Assembly: GCA_038373865.1 (NCBI GenBank)
Contig: JAXGGA010000020.1
Coordinates: 248,001 to 312,000, forward strand
Direction of reading: 5' to 3'
Source: Uloborus plumipes
Lineage: Eukaryota; Arthropoda; Arachnida; Araneae; Uloboridae
Length of the DNA stretch: 64,000 bases
The translations under genes and the position numbers were made by a program. Below the pieces are notes generated by a model. It ran no database searches, had not been told where the DNA came from, and worked only from the letters and a program-made list of their open reading frames with translations. Each line of letters begins with the position of its first letter. Positions within the stretch are counted from its first letter, which is position 1. Positions 36,783 through 47,921 of this stretch are shown in pieces.

Positions 36783-37042
36783 TTGAATCGTTTATTTCGA
36801 AAAGGTAACATCTCTATTTTGATCTCCTCTGTCTCTTTAGAAAATTAAACAGCGCACGGTTATATTTTTTAATGTCATAATCAATGATTATTTGGTAAAT
36901 TATTGCAGTAATTGTGTACTTAACTAAAGGCATTTTTTCATTGATTATGACATTCAAAAATATAACCGTGCGCTGTTTAATTTTCTAAAGAGACAGAGGA
37001 GATCAAAATATAGATGTTACCTTTTCGAAATAAACGATTCAA
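36783..37042. repeat. Long inverted repeat with 105-bp near-perfect arms
   Basis: The left arm (36783-36887, TTGAATCGTTTATTTCG onward) pairs with the right arm (36939-37042) with very few differences. The loop is about 51 bp. The arms include CAGCGCACGGTTATA. High arm identity implies a recent origin or ongoing gene conversion. It could be a fold-back element or, if transcribed, a hairpin RNA precursor. Confidence 0.9.
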
Positions 37043-37734
37043 ATGTACATTACGTACAAACACGAATCAAACGTACAATTAAACTTTTTTAATGAACATT
37101 TAATTGAAATATTCAGTTTTGTAATGGCTCTTAAGCGCATTAGAGCATGTAGCAGTTCTTGGAACCAATTTTGCAAACTGTTTTCAGCTATGCTTATTTT
37201 CTTTTTAAATTTATTCTCACCACGTTATGGTATGAAATATTAAACAGATAGCAGAGATTTTTATTATGTGCTGTATAGCATTCATCTAATGAAATCTGCG
37301 TTCATCAGCTGTACAAAAGTTTGGTAATGCATGGGTTCACTGGAAAGTAGCCAAGATGATATACCATCATTTAAAGCATGTGCCTTGAGCAATTTTCGGA
37401 CCAAAATGAGTCTGGTAAAGCATTTCATTTAGCATATTTTGCTTGATGTTTGCGCAGTGGTTTAAACATATTATCGCTGATAAAATATCATGCACATGCA
37501 GCCCATTTTTTCTTTTTAAATTAATAAATATAAATTATGTTTATAAACATTTACCTTAAATTTTGGAATTATTATTTTGATACCGGCTCAATAATCTGAA
37601 GTATAAAATCAAAATTTGCACCAAAAATGTTGTTTAAAGATGAAATGAAACATTTGCTAAGTGCAATAGCATCAATTCAAAAAACAAAAATGCAACTGGT
37701 TGAACAGAAATAAATTAAAATTATGTACATTGAA
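37043..37734. other. AT-rich non-coding stretch
   Basis: Nothing recognised. Confidence 0.5.
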
Positions 37735-37796
37735 AATGCATTGCATTAAGCGGGATATTTTTTTTAACCTGTATTCCAATAGGCGGGTTCAACTGT
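37735..37796. mobile_element. Pogo/Tigger-like terminus
   Basis: Ends in GGGTTCAACTG followed by TA, the inverse of the CAGTTGAACC type of end. It shares ATTAAGCGGGATATT with 8945-8960. The other end was not located. Confidence 0.45.
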
Positions 37797-40700
37797 AGAA
37801 TGTTTATAGGACTAATTCATTTTTATCCCATTCAATATGAAACATCCTGTTTATTGAGCAAATATATAGCAAATTCGGTTGAAAAAATATTGTCGTTTAA
37901 TTCAAATACCAATCAAACAAAATTTTTCAAAAAGTGTCTGAAATGATTGTTTGCGCACCAGTATTTCAAAAGTAAAAGCTGATAATCATTATTACTGGTA
38001 TTACCCAGCTCTCAAATTACTGCACTACTGTGAGAATATCAAAGGTCCTTAATTTTAATGATCTCCTAAATTCGCTTTTGGTAATCCTAATTTTAAAATA
38101 GGATATGATTTGAATTAAATAGGGAACTAGAATCGACGAGACAAATTCATATTTTTCCAAGTAAGCATTCTAGCGCTTTATTTAAACAGATATTGTGAGA
38201 CTGTATAATATCCACCTCCTTTGAGTTTGAATGATAATTATAAAACTTAATCTCATGTACGTTCAAACGTCTCAACTCAATGTAGCATTTAATACTCCTT
38301 CCCCTGTTTAAACTGCGAGGGAAACTGAATTGGGAGTGTTTCGTTTCAGAAATAATTTACATAAATTTGATCCCTTGATAAATGAGGGTTGCACTTTATA
38401 ACTTAAGTTTACTCAACATGAGCTACTTGGAATTTCTTGAAACGTTGTGGATCTCAAATGTGGAGAAGTATTATCATAGCACGTTTTATACTTCAGTACT
38501 TAATATTACTTGCAACAGTGTTATTACTATTATACAATTATATCAAATACTTAAATAAAAAAGCAGTATATGTAACTGGATTATTGTCATTAATAATATT
38601 CTTAGATTATATTATTAATAACAGCTTTATGTACTCCACATAGTTTTCCTGTTAAGTTACTTTATAGCTAACTTCAACGAACCTCAAATTTTGTTTGTTG
38701 AGTTGAGAATTTCATTACAATACAATTCAAGCTATTTATTTGCAATTTAATGGGGCCGAAAAATTGTCAATATTGTATCGGAATACTGCGTCGCAGGCAT
38801 TCACTGCAATAAAATTTTACTGTATTGTGTGTGTATATATATATATCGTAAAGAATTATTTCTTGAGTTTGTTGTGTTAATAAGTATAATACAGTATTTA
38901 TGGAAAAAATTACTCATTCAGAAAGTTTGAAAGGTCTACTATCTTTACGTTTAGTTTATATATTTGCAAAAAATCTTGAAAATGTTCCATTCTACTCAAT
39001 TAGAAGTCAAACTTGATGAACTACGTTTATAAAAATGAAAAATTCACTCTGAAAATTAAAACTTCTCTATAAGTGGTTTACATTGTGATAACTGCCTCTG
39101 CGAGGAGATTTTCGATATTTCTTAAAATGTGCAAGTGATGGTATTAAGAATGGTTGCGGAAGCTGTGCCAGTATGAGATCAATTGAAGGAGTCTCAAATT
39201 AATTCTGGCTTGACTCACTCTTTCTCATTAGTGTCCAAGTCTTTTGAAGACAAAGCGATGCATCTTCATTTTGTATCCTCAGGACGCGAAACGTCGCTTT
39301 CCACAAGCTTCTATTTTTTCCATTTGACTTACTAATCACCCGAAAAGAAGCCTGATGCAATTTTTTTAAAGTTAATAGGTATATTGGTTTGGTGATTATG
39401 TTTAGGAAGTGTTAATTGTAAAAAAATATTGCTTTGTTATTGATGAATTGAAATATAAATTATAAAAAATATTTCTTTAATATTAAATTTAAAATTTATA
39501 TTAATAACAATAGCCTGTTTTTGACTAACAAAAGGTTTAAAAATCAAAGATGGTAGTCAAGTTTTGAAACAGAATTATCTAAAGCATTATTTTTAACCTA
39601 CAAAGTTTTCCCTAGTTTTGTGATCTAAAGTTAATTACTCAGTTTTTGTTTGAATACGTAATTTTTGCAGTCGTTTCAGTCTATCTGTTCTGAATTTTTC
39701 TTAGAGGTATGCATTTATTAATACGTAATTATATTTATTGTCAATTTTTTTTTCACCCTGTGTCTTAAACTCTATTAAAGTGAAAATGTTGTGACACGGG
39801 AAGGCAATGCACAGATGATGTGTGCGAAAACATTTTGACTTATTTCGTTCGCAAAATAAAGGACAAGTACCTGTTGAGGATTTCGGCTGTCAAAATGGAC
39901 AGAGATTTGTTTTAACAAACTTATCCGGTTAAACATCTCTATAACTGTACAAATAAAAGCAAATTGTTTTTTAATGATCACTTAATTTAATTATTCCAAA
40001 ATTTTGACAGATAGGTTATTTAAGGCTCAAAGACATCGTATTTTTTTAATTTTTCGGAACCCCGCATTGGAAGTCATTGAGCATCAAATCTTTTCTCATG
40101 TCAACTTGAAACAAAAGCGTAAAATGAGCTGTGAAAAAATGCAAACTTAGTGCAAATAACTTACTGAGTAAAAATGAATCATACTCTTCAAAAATAAAAA
40201 AATAGCAAAAGGGGGGCGGTGATCATTCTTGCATACGAAAACGTTACATTCCCTTTATTCTATACATGAAAAAACACACAATAATTTGCTGAGCATTTTC
40301 ACATTTATATTAAATATAAATTTATTTTTGTTCACCTATCTGGTTAAACAAATTTATAAATGATCAAATAAGATTATGTTATCATCTACTGCTCATCCAA
40401 TTTATTTTTTTCGGAACTTTTCAAGAGAGGTTGTTTAGCTCTTAAAGTCCCATTCATCAAGTGTATGCTTAAATTAAAAAGTTAATTGAAGCTAAATTAT
40501 CTTCTGATTGCACTTTTACAGTAAAATAGAGTCATCGTTTAATTAAAAAATAATTATATTTAACGATGGACTTCAATTAATCATTTCGTAATCATTGCTT
40601 TTTCTTGACATACATTATATGAGTTACAAAGTTAATGATATGTTAACAATGTTAACTTAAGCTTTCTCTCGTATTTTTTTTTTCTTGCAATAGTTGCATT

Positions 40701-41053
40701 CTTCTTATTTTCGGATTTTTGTGAAAAAATATTCTGACATTTAATTACATATTTTCACTGTTGAGAAAATTTAATATGCTCGAATACGTAAAAATTTTAA
40801 AATGGAGTTTAAGGAAATTATTTTGATTCTTCTAAAGGAGTTAGATAATAGACGTATAATCATTTTATTTCTTACACGTTTCTAGAATTGTTGAACTTTA
40901 TAAAAATATATATGTATATTTATTTAAACTATAATTTGTTACTTTTCGCTCCAAAGTAAAGACGTTATAGGACTGGCTTTATTAACAATTCTTGAAAGAG
41001 ATATGCTTCCTTCTTGAACTTTTCTTTTAGACAAAGTTCAAGCTGACCACACT
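37797..41053. other. AT-rich non-coding stretch with a GC-richer part near 39100-39350
   Basis: No gene or transposon end was recognised. The stretch near 39100-39350 (GGACGCGAAACGTCGCTTTCC) is less AT-rich and may be a conserved non-coding element or an old repeat. A short TA run is at 38833-38845. Confidence 0.4.
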
Positions 41054-41485
41054 ATAAAATATTTTTGGAAAAAAAATAGAACCGACTTCAGTTGGAAATT
41101 GCTCTAAAGAGTAAAAAATAATTTTTTTTTTTGAACACCACCGAAACTACTTTTAAACATAAGTTTTGAAGTCGGCGCAAAAACGATAGGTAAAATGATA
41201 TTTAACCATATTTTGCCAACATTTTTTCAAAGAAACCATTGAAAATCAAAAGCAGAATATTTGTACCATTACACGAATGTGTGTTAATCAGTGAAATGAA
41301 TCCATTAAAATTTATATTTTTAGTTGAATTGTAGTTGCTTATGTTCTTTACATTGTTTTTGCGCCGACTTCAAAACTTATGTTTAAAAGTAGTTTCGATG
41401 GTGTTCAAAGAAAAAAGTTATTTTTTACTTTTTAGAGCAATTTCCAACTGAAGTCGGTTCTATTTTTTTTCCAAAAATATTTTAT
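41054..41485. repeat. Long inverted repeat with about 132-bp arms
   Basis: The left arm (41054-41185) and right arm (41355-41485) are complementary with only a few differences. Both contain AACCGACTTCAGTTGG at the outer side and AAGTCGGCGCAAAAAC at the inner side. The spacer is about 169 bp. The structure abuts the repeat at 41520-41886, whose far end also reads GAAGTCGGTT, so the two may form one composite element. Confidence 0.9.
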
Positions 41486-41519
41486 TTCATTCTTTTTAGT
41501 GTAAATGCACTTAAAATAA

Positions 41520-41886
41520 TCAAAATATAGTTAAAAAACCATGCAGCTGTTCAAAAAACTTGCAGACCTGGACTCGATCTCATTCCATCAGGAACTTCAA
41601 CCCGACGCTTTTAACCACTTGACCATCGGGTCGCTCATTGAAGTAAGGATTTACTATAGCACATATTGTTTTTAAATAACATGAAACTTTAGTTTTTCGA
41701 TCATAACTTTTTTTCTAGTGAACAAATATCGTCATACGAATACATGGTACCTAAGTTAACCATCTCCTATCGATTTAAAAAAATCGTCCAAATCGGTTCA
41801 GTAGATCAGATGTTATGTGCGAACAAACAGACAAAAAACATACGCTTTGAATTGAGAACCTCCTCCTTTTTTGAAGTCGGTTAAAA
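41520..41886 (-). repeat. Interspersed repeat family B copy 1, with tRNA-like part
   Basis: On the minus strand it starts AACCGACTTC followed by AAAAAAGGAGGAGG and continues for about 370 bp. It shares TTCAGTAGATCAGATG (plus strand) and AACAAATATCGTCATA with copy 2. Its downstream part (41565-41637) looks tRNA-derived: a box-A-like TGGTCAAGTGGTTAAAAGCG and a box-B-like GATCGAGTCC on the minus strand. The tRNA-like part sits toward the wrong end for a standard SINE, so I leave the class open. Confidence 0.7.
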
Positions 41887-42559
41887 ATTGAAAGTAAAAG
41901 TAAGTAATTTGAATTGTGGGAGAAGGAGTTAGAGTAAGACTTGGAAAATTGGTGCAAGTTTTTGCTTTTCATGGAAAAAAATTTTCAACTAAAGTGGACT
42001 CTTTAGCTTTTTTCAAACACCACAAATCAAAATCTTATTTTTTAAAAATGTGTGTCACCCCTCGCAGTGCAAAAAAACATTACACAGCAAATTTTTCCCA
42101 ATAACTTAACACTCATGGTGTTTGATACATTTTATTTGTTTGTAATGATGTTTTTTGGTCACAACCAATATGAAAATCACAAAAAATAGTTACTTTAATT
42201 TTTAACATATATTTATCATTTTCAGAATTTTTGACTTTTAATTACACCTTGAATTTGACGTAAATGCAAGGTATAAAATACAGAATTTTATAAAGATACA
42301 AAAATTAACATAATATAATTGATTGTGTTTATATTTTTGAAAAAATAATACAGGTGCCACAAATCAAAAACCATTTATTGCCACAATCGATTCAAAGCCC
42401 CCAAAAATGGCGCAAACGTCCATAAGAAAATTCTACAGCATCGAAGGACATCATTGCCAATTTTAACAAAGATCCGACCAAAACTGTCATTTTGTACCAT
42501 AAAAAAATATGGGGCACATTCCCATGGGAGGATGTACCTGCATAAGGACATTACAATCA
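41887..42559. other. Sequence between two family B copies
   Basis: Open frames up to 81 residues on either strand (around 42375-42642) overlap each other and match no known family. Composition is slightly less AT-rich around 42360-42560. Confidence 0.4.
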
Positions 42560-42921
42560 TTAAAAAAAAAAAACATGCAGCTATTCGAAAAAATCCTTGC
42601 AGACCTGGACTCGATCTCATTCCATCAGGAACTTTAACCTGACGCGCATAACCACTTGACCATCGGATCGCTCATTGAAGTAAGGATTTACGATAGTAGA
42701 TATTGTTTTAAATGACATGAAATGTTAGTTTTTCGATCATAACTTTTTTTTCTAGTGAACAAATATCGTCATATGAGTACATGGTACCTAAGTTACACCA
42801 TCTCCTATCGATTAAAAAAAATTTGTCCACATCGGTTCAGTAGATCAGATGTTATGTGCGAACAAACAAAAAAAAAGTATATGCTTTGAATTGAGAACCT
42901 CCTCCTTTTTCAAAGTCGGTT
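42560..42921 (-). repeat. Interspersed repeat family B copy 2
   Basis: Same order and orientation as copy 1, with the tRNA-like part at about 42600-42672 and the GAAGTCGGTT end degraded to AAAGTCGGTT. The left limit coincides with an A-run at 42560-42571. The copies differ at scattered positions, including the box-A region. Confidence 0.7.
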
Positions 42922-43016
42922 AAAAATGTATATTTATACAACGATATATGTATACCATTTGCAATATGATACTCCAACGTTGCAAATGTAACAATCCCTA
43001 CTCTAGATACTTGCTT

Positions 43017-43060
43017 TCCTCATAAGGAAAGGAACTCTCTCTCATAAGGAAAGGAACTAT
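43017..43060. repeat. Two-copy short tandem repeat
   Basis: CTCATAAGGAAAGGAACT occurs twice in succession with a few extra bases between. Confidence 0.85.
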
Positions 43061-43104
43061 GTTTTTATTATAGTTAGATTTTCTCAAAAGTTTTTTGATC
43101 ATTG

Positions 43105-43525
43105 AAGTTGTGTGGACGCCGTGCATCAACATGTTACTAGCACTGCTCGGCTAATTATTCTATTAAGTTTTTTGATCAAGTTGATGGATGTTTGAAATCT
43201 CAACACACACCATATGAATAAGTAAGTTACCATTCTTAAGTCACGGTTCAGGCAGAACCACATGTGATACACTGGATCTCAAAACTTGGATATCAAACTG
43301 GATCTTAAAACTTGTTTGTTGTGGGACACCGTGCATCAATGTGGTACTATCACTGCTCGGCAAAGTATTCTATTAAGTTAAGTGTTACTAGCACTGCTCG
43401 GCAAAGTATTCTATTAAGTTATTCGATCAACATGTTGGATAGCTGAAATTTCAACACACACCATATGAATAAGTAAGTTACCACTCTTAAGCCAGGGTTA
43501 ATGCAGAGCCGCATATGATACATTG
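43105..43525. repeat. Locally duplicated block, possibly LTR-derived
   Basis: Two units with a period of about 210 bp share GTGCATCAA, CACTGCTCGG, ATTCTATTAAGTT, CAACACACACCATATGAA and GTAAGTTACCA. The second unit also carries an internal repeat of AGCACTGCTCGGCAAAG. Read on the minus strand, each unit can start TGTTGA and end CACAACA, an LTR-like pattern, but the shared sequence extends beyond those limits, which favours plain tandem duplication. Confidence 0.6.
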
Positions 43526-45985
43526 CCAGCTAGATTATGTTATCCAGATAATGCTGCTTCGTCCACCTTAGGAATGATCAGTCTGAATTGGAAAGTAACC
43601 CAGCTGAAATTTGAAATCATCTTAAAGATGCGAAGAGTGCCAAACAAACATATCGCTAAAGAGGATTTCTAACTCTAGCTAGGCCGAATCCAGATTGATG
43701 AGCACTAATGAGGACGAAACTGATCTCTGTAATTGACATAACCAAGCTGTTGGTGTTCTGCATGTACTTACCATATGTTTTAGACACTGTTGCAAACATA
43801 TTGTAGTCAAAACTATCATTGTTTTCACAGTTATTACTTTTGTATATATAATGACCAAAACCATTTGTAATATTTCAATATCGTTTCATATTTTGCTGCT
43901 ACAAAAAACGGGATCACTTCGAAATGGCTATTTGACTATTTCTAAAAGTTTCTCTTTAGAAACCATCTACTCGCACGCTTTGATAAATGATTAGCACTTT
44001 CGTTAAAGATGAGGTTAATGCTTAAAATTACAATAAGCTTAATTTCACAGTTACTACATTTCAAATTTAAAATAGAAAACGGTAACGATCTTCAAACTTA
44101 GTTTATGAATTTATAAAGATAAACTACACATCACAACGTCGGTAAATTAAATTATTTCTGTAGTGAACAAACATATAATTATATAAACTAAGCAATGTTT
44201 AGCTAATGATTTTATTTCATTCCGGTAAATCGAAAGCTTTACTGTAACTTAAAAATGTACTTGAGATAGATCGGACATCATACTTTAAGCAATACTCAGT
44301 AAATAAAAACATAATATATTTTTATAGTAACTTCACATTGCTAAAACAATTTTATTTCCCGGTAATGAAATTGTTTCTTATAACTAAACGTGATACTCTT
44401 CTATTACTTACTTCATAACTCGCTCTCCTTATAAATCGATCACTGCTTAATATCAGTAAAAATAAATGAAAATATTTTGTGAAACTTCGTTTCATTTTTG
44501 ATTTCCGATGAATTATCTAAAATTCTTCCCATTCATGTCAGAAATATCTGCCATTTATCTTTGGCTCAATTGGACGTCATTAGACGCTTCTTTTATTATC
44601 TTACGGAGTTACTTGTCATTATTGATTGATATTTTCAAGTGAGACTCGAAATGTGTTCATCGAAAGCGTTCAGCTTCTTTGAGGCAGATTATAGTAAATT
44701 AAATTAACTTAGTATGTAAATTAGAGGATAAATCATTAATCAGCCACATTTTCAGACTAAGTTACTAATCTTTTCATGCGCAGGAGTAACTTTTGTAAAG
44801 ATTGAAATTTGGATTAATTGATTTATATCCACACAGTGTGGTTATATCGTCTGTACCATACTAAAATTACGAATTAAAAATTGGCACTTTTCAGGAGAGC
44901 CAAAACACTGAATATATATTTTCCCCACCTGTCATGTTTGGTTATTTTCAATTTTTAAAATTTTTATAGATATCTTTAAGTGTAAAACTATCGTTCAAAG
45001 GTATCATTTTAATTTTAATTATTTAAAAAAATGAACTTGAAAAACGCGATTTTTCACATTCGTTATTTTAGCATGGTGCCGACGATATCATGTCGTAAAA
45101 TATTTTCGTGCACTTATTTTGCTATATTTACTATTTTTTATTATGCTATTTCACTATTTTGTGCGTTTATTTGAATGTAGATTCTTGTTTTACTTGGGTG
45201 TTTCTACCAATCTTTTTCCCAAGTATACATATTTTGCATCTCATTCGTTTAAATTTACTCTAAGTGTGTATATTGAAAGCGTTGATTTTTCTTTTCATTA
45301 AATCAATATGTATATTAAATTGAATGTTAATTAAATTAAGAATATGGAATTTTAATGATGGCTCTGAGTTTCTTAAATGTAATTTACTATGTTTTAACAA
45401 TATAATCTAGAATTTGTCTTTTTTTTTTTTAAAGGTAGGTAGGTTTAGGTAGTATTTTTTAACATTTTTTCCAAATTTGAGCTTGTTAAGAAACGCTGTT
45501 CCCAGATGTTGACATTTTTTTCAAACATCAGATGACTCATAAAAAAGTGACTATTTTTTAAACGTTTTTCTAAGTCATCTGATCAATGTGAAAAAGCTCT
45601 ATCAGGTTGAGTTATATCTGCAACGATATATTAGGTCATGGACCTCTGGGTGGTCGTATTTGGAGTACTTAATTTAGTTTAAGAAGAAAGAAGAGCCTGA
45701 AAGTGTGAGATTTCTTGGTCTACACAGAGTTTTTTCAGCTCGTGCATTTTCTTATAAATTTTTAGCGATTTTGCAACACAGTTGGTATGAATTTACGTTT
45801 TAAATTAATGCGCAAAGTTTAAACAATGATTTGTTTTAACTACCTTTCTTTGAATTAAAGTGATTTTAATAAGCTTTCGTTTACATTATTGTTAATTGTA
45901 AGTAAAACTTCGTTTTTAAAAGACGTATGAAACGAATTTAGCAAAAATAATTAGAAGTCTACATCTATATATATATATATATATA
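43526..45985. other. AT-rich non-coding stretch
   Basis: No gene was recognised. On the minus strand near 43710-43770 a short frame reads EHQQLGYVNYRDQF, which loosely resembles the zinc-binding region before copia integrases, but stops surround it. Confidence 0.4.
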
Positions 45986-46448
45986 TTTATAAATAGAAGT
46001 ATAAAATCTTGTGAAAAATCTGTTAAAAACTGAAGTAAAGATAAAATTCCCAAAAGACCCTGGGGCCTTCATCAGGGGGACCCCCCTAGGGTAGGGAAAA
46101 ATGGAGTGAGATGTTTCTAGCAAGTTGCAGGCAAATCGCCTAAAAAGTTGCAACTTTTAGCCCCCGACATCTCACAAACAAGCAGTAGGTCACTGGAAGT
46201 CCAATTCATTTATGCATATACACGAGAGAATACAATTCAAAAGACACTATATATAATCAATAAAATTCAAATAGAACAGATGACATGAAATTACAATAAA
46301 TACAAAAAAATAACTTTCAATCAACAATGTAAGAACTACCAACCTGAGGCCTTTTCAATGCGCTACTGATAAGACTGTTGGTCAAATTCGCGGGGTTTTC
46401 TGTTTTTAACAGTTTTTTCACAAGAACTTATACTTCTATTTATAAATA
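45986..46448. mobile_element. MITE-like element with about 45-bp inverted ends
   Basis: The left end (TTTATAAATAGAAGTATAA then TCTTGTGAAAAA) is complementary to the right end (GTTTTTTCACAAGAACTTAT then ACTTCTATTTATAAA). The interior of about 370 bp is GC-richer (ACCCTGGGGCCTTCATC) and non-coding. It is flanked on the left by a short TA tract and on the right by the Tc1-like element. Confidence 0.75.
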
Positions 46449-46485
46449 TGTCTGCTACCAGTTTCAAAGAGCTGCCATAGGCGCG

Positions 46486-47902
46486 CACTGGCGGAAAAAA
46501 AAATCCCAACACCAAGAAAGACTTGTGTTAGATAAACGAAATTTGGTAGGCGTGTTTATACGACTGAAAGATGACATCGATTGAAATTTCGTGTTCCGCG
46601 CATAAGTGTGGCGCAGCTGGCGTCACTCAGAACATGCAAATAAGGCTTGTTTTAAAAGCGTGTTGTGAAGCTCGTGTGTATTATTTTTCCGTGAAATTGG
46701 ACGAATTGCGTTCATGTTAGCCAGGAATACCTTTTAAGAAGACGAAGAAGCTATTATCAACAGCTCACCGAGTTTAAACGAGGTCGTACAAATTGGCTAC
46801 GAGAAGGTGGATTTTCATTTCGCGATATTGCAGAAAGACTTGGGTGGGAATGTTTCCACCATGCATGATTACTGGAAGCTATGGGCAAGGGATGGTACTA
46901 CCTCAAGAAGATCGAGTTCCGAGCTGCCACGTGGCACGACTGAGAAGAAAGATCGCTGAATCTTGCGTACGGCTGTGGCGCATCGTACTGCATCTGCGGC
47001 TGACATTCGAGCTGCAGTTGGTATCGTCGTGACCCAAGGAGCGGTAAGGAACTGTTTAGTTCAAGGACAGCTCCGAGTCAGGCAGCATGTAGCCGGTATT
47101 CCATTGACTGCAAACCATTGCCTTTTCCGACGGCAGTGGTGCCACGACAGAGCTCACTGGAGGTCGGAGTGGAGATCTGTTGTAATTTTTGATGAAAACA
47201 GATTCTGAATTAGTGCCAGTGGTGGCTGTATATTGGTCAGAAGGAGGCCAGGGGACCGCCTGCATCCAAGCGGTCTACGGCCTAGACAAATGGGACTCAC
47301 ACCTGGAGTTATGGTCTCTGGAGCGATTTCCTACGACAGCAGGGGCATTCTTGTGGTTATCCCAAAGTCACTGACTGAAAATTTGTCGTCAGTCTGGTAA
47401 TTTAACCAGTAGTACAGCCCTTCATGAGTAGCATTCAAGGGGGCGTTTGCCAACCGGATAACGCTCGCCCTCACATCGCTGCTGTAACGCAATGTGCTCT
47501 ACAGAGTTCTGACATGTTACCATGACCTGCAAAATCACCAGGTCTGTCTCCAATTGATAACGTATGGGATATCATCTCGAGCATCATCCACAGTCAGCAA
47601 TGACGGTCCTAGTATTGACACAGCAAGTGCAACAAGCATGGAACTCCATACCTCAAAGTGACATTCGGCACCTGTATGACATAATGCATGCACGCTTGCA
47701 GGCTTGCCTTCAAAATTCTGGAGGTTACACCCTCTATTAAATTAACATAATTTCACATTTGCACAGCATTTTCTTGAGCTTAAATTAGCCAGTGATCTTG
47801 TACATTTAATCAATTAAACATGTTAACTAGACAATTGCATTACCCAAATTTCATTACTCTACGGCAATTTTTTCTTGGTGTTGGGATTTTTTTCCGCCAG
47901 TG
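46486..47902 (+). mobile_element. Tc1-like transposon, decayed
   Basis: Inverted ends of about 30 bp begin CACTGGCGGAAAAAAA and continue CCCAACACCAAGAA, differing mainly in the length of an A-run. TA follows the right end (47903-47904); the left flank reads GCG, so the left TA target is lost. The length of 1.4 kb is normal for Tc1. It carries one degraded transposase gene on the plus strand. Confidence 0.93.
46745..47740 (+). pseudogene. Tc1-like transposase with frameshifts and stops
   Basis: Piecing frames together shows the N-terminal helix-turn-helix (EFKRGRTNWLREGGFSFRDI) and a second DNA-binding region (RTAVAHRTASAADIRAAVG). The first catalytic aspartate lies in VVIFDENRF (about 47189-47206) and the second in QPDNARPHIAAV (about 47450-47490). 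The third acidic position lies in SPGLSPIDNVWD (about 47535-47572), where Tc1 proteins usually have Glu. In-frame stops (for example TGA right after DENRF) and several shifts make it inactive. Confidence 0.9.
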
Positions 47903-47921
47903 TATATATATATATATATTG
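47903..47921. repeat. Short (TA)n tract
   Basis: The TA tract starts at the right target of the Tc1-like element; the transposon may have inserted into it. Confidence 0.9.

Noticed and set aside
42375..42642. Open frames of 62-81 residues on opposite strands
   Set aside because: They overlap each other and the start of a dispersed repeat, with no domain signature.
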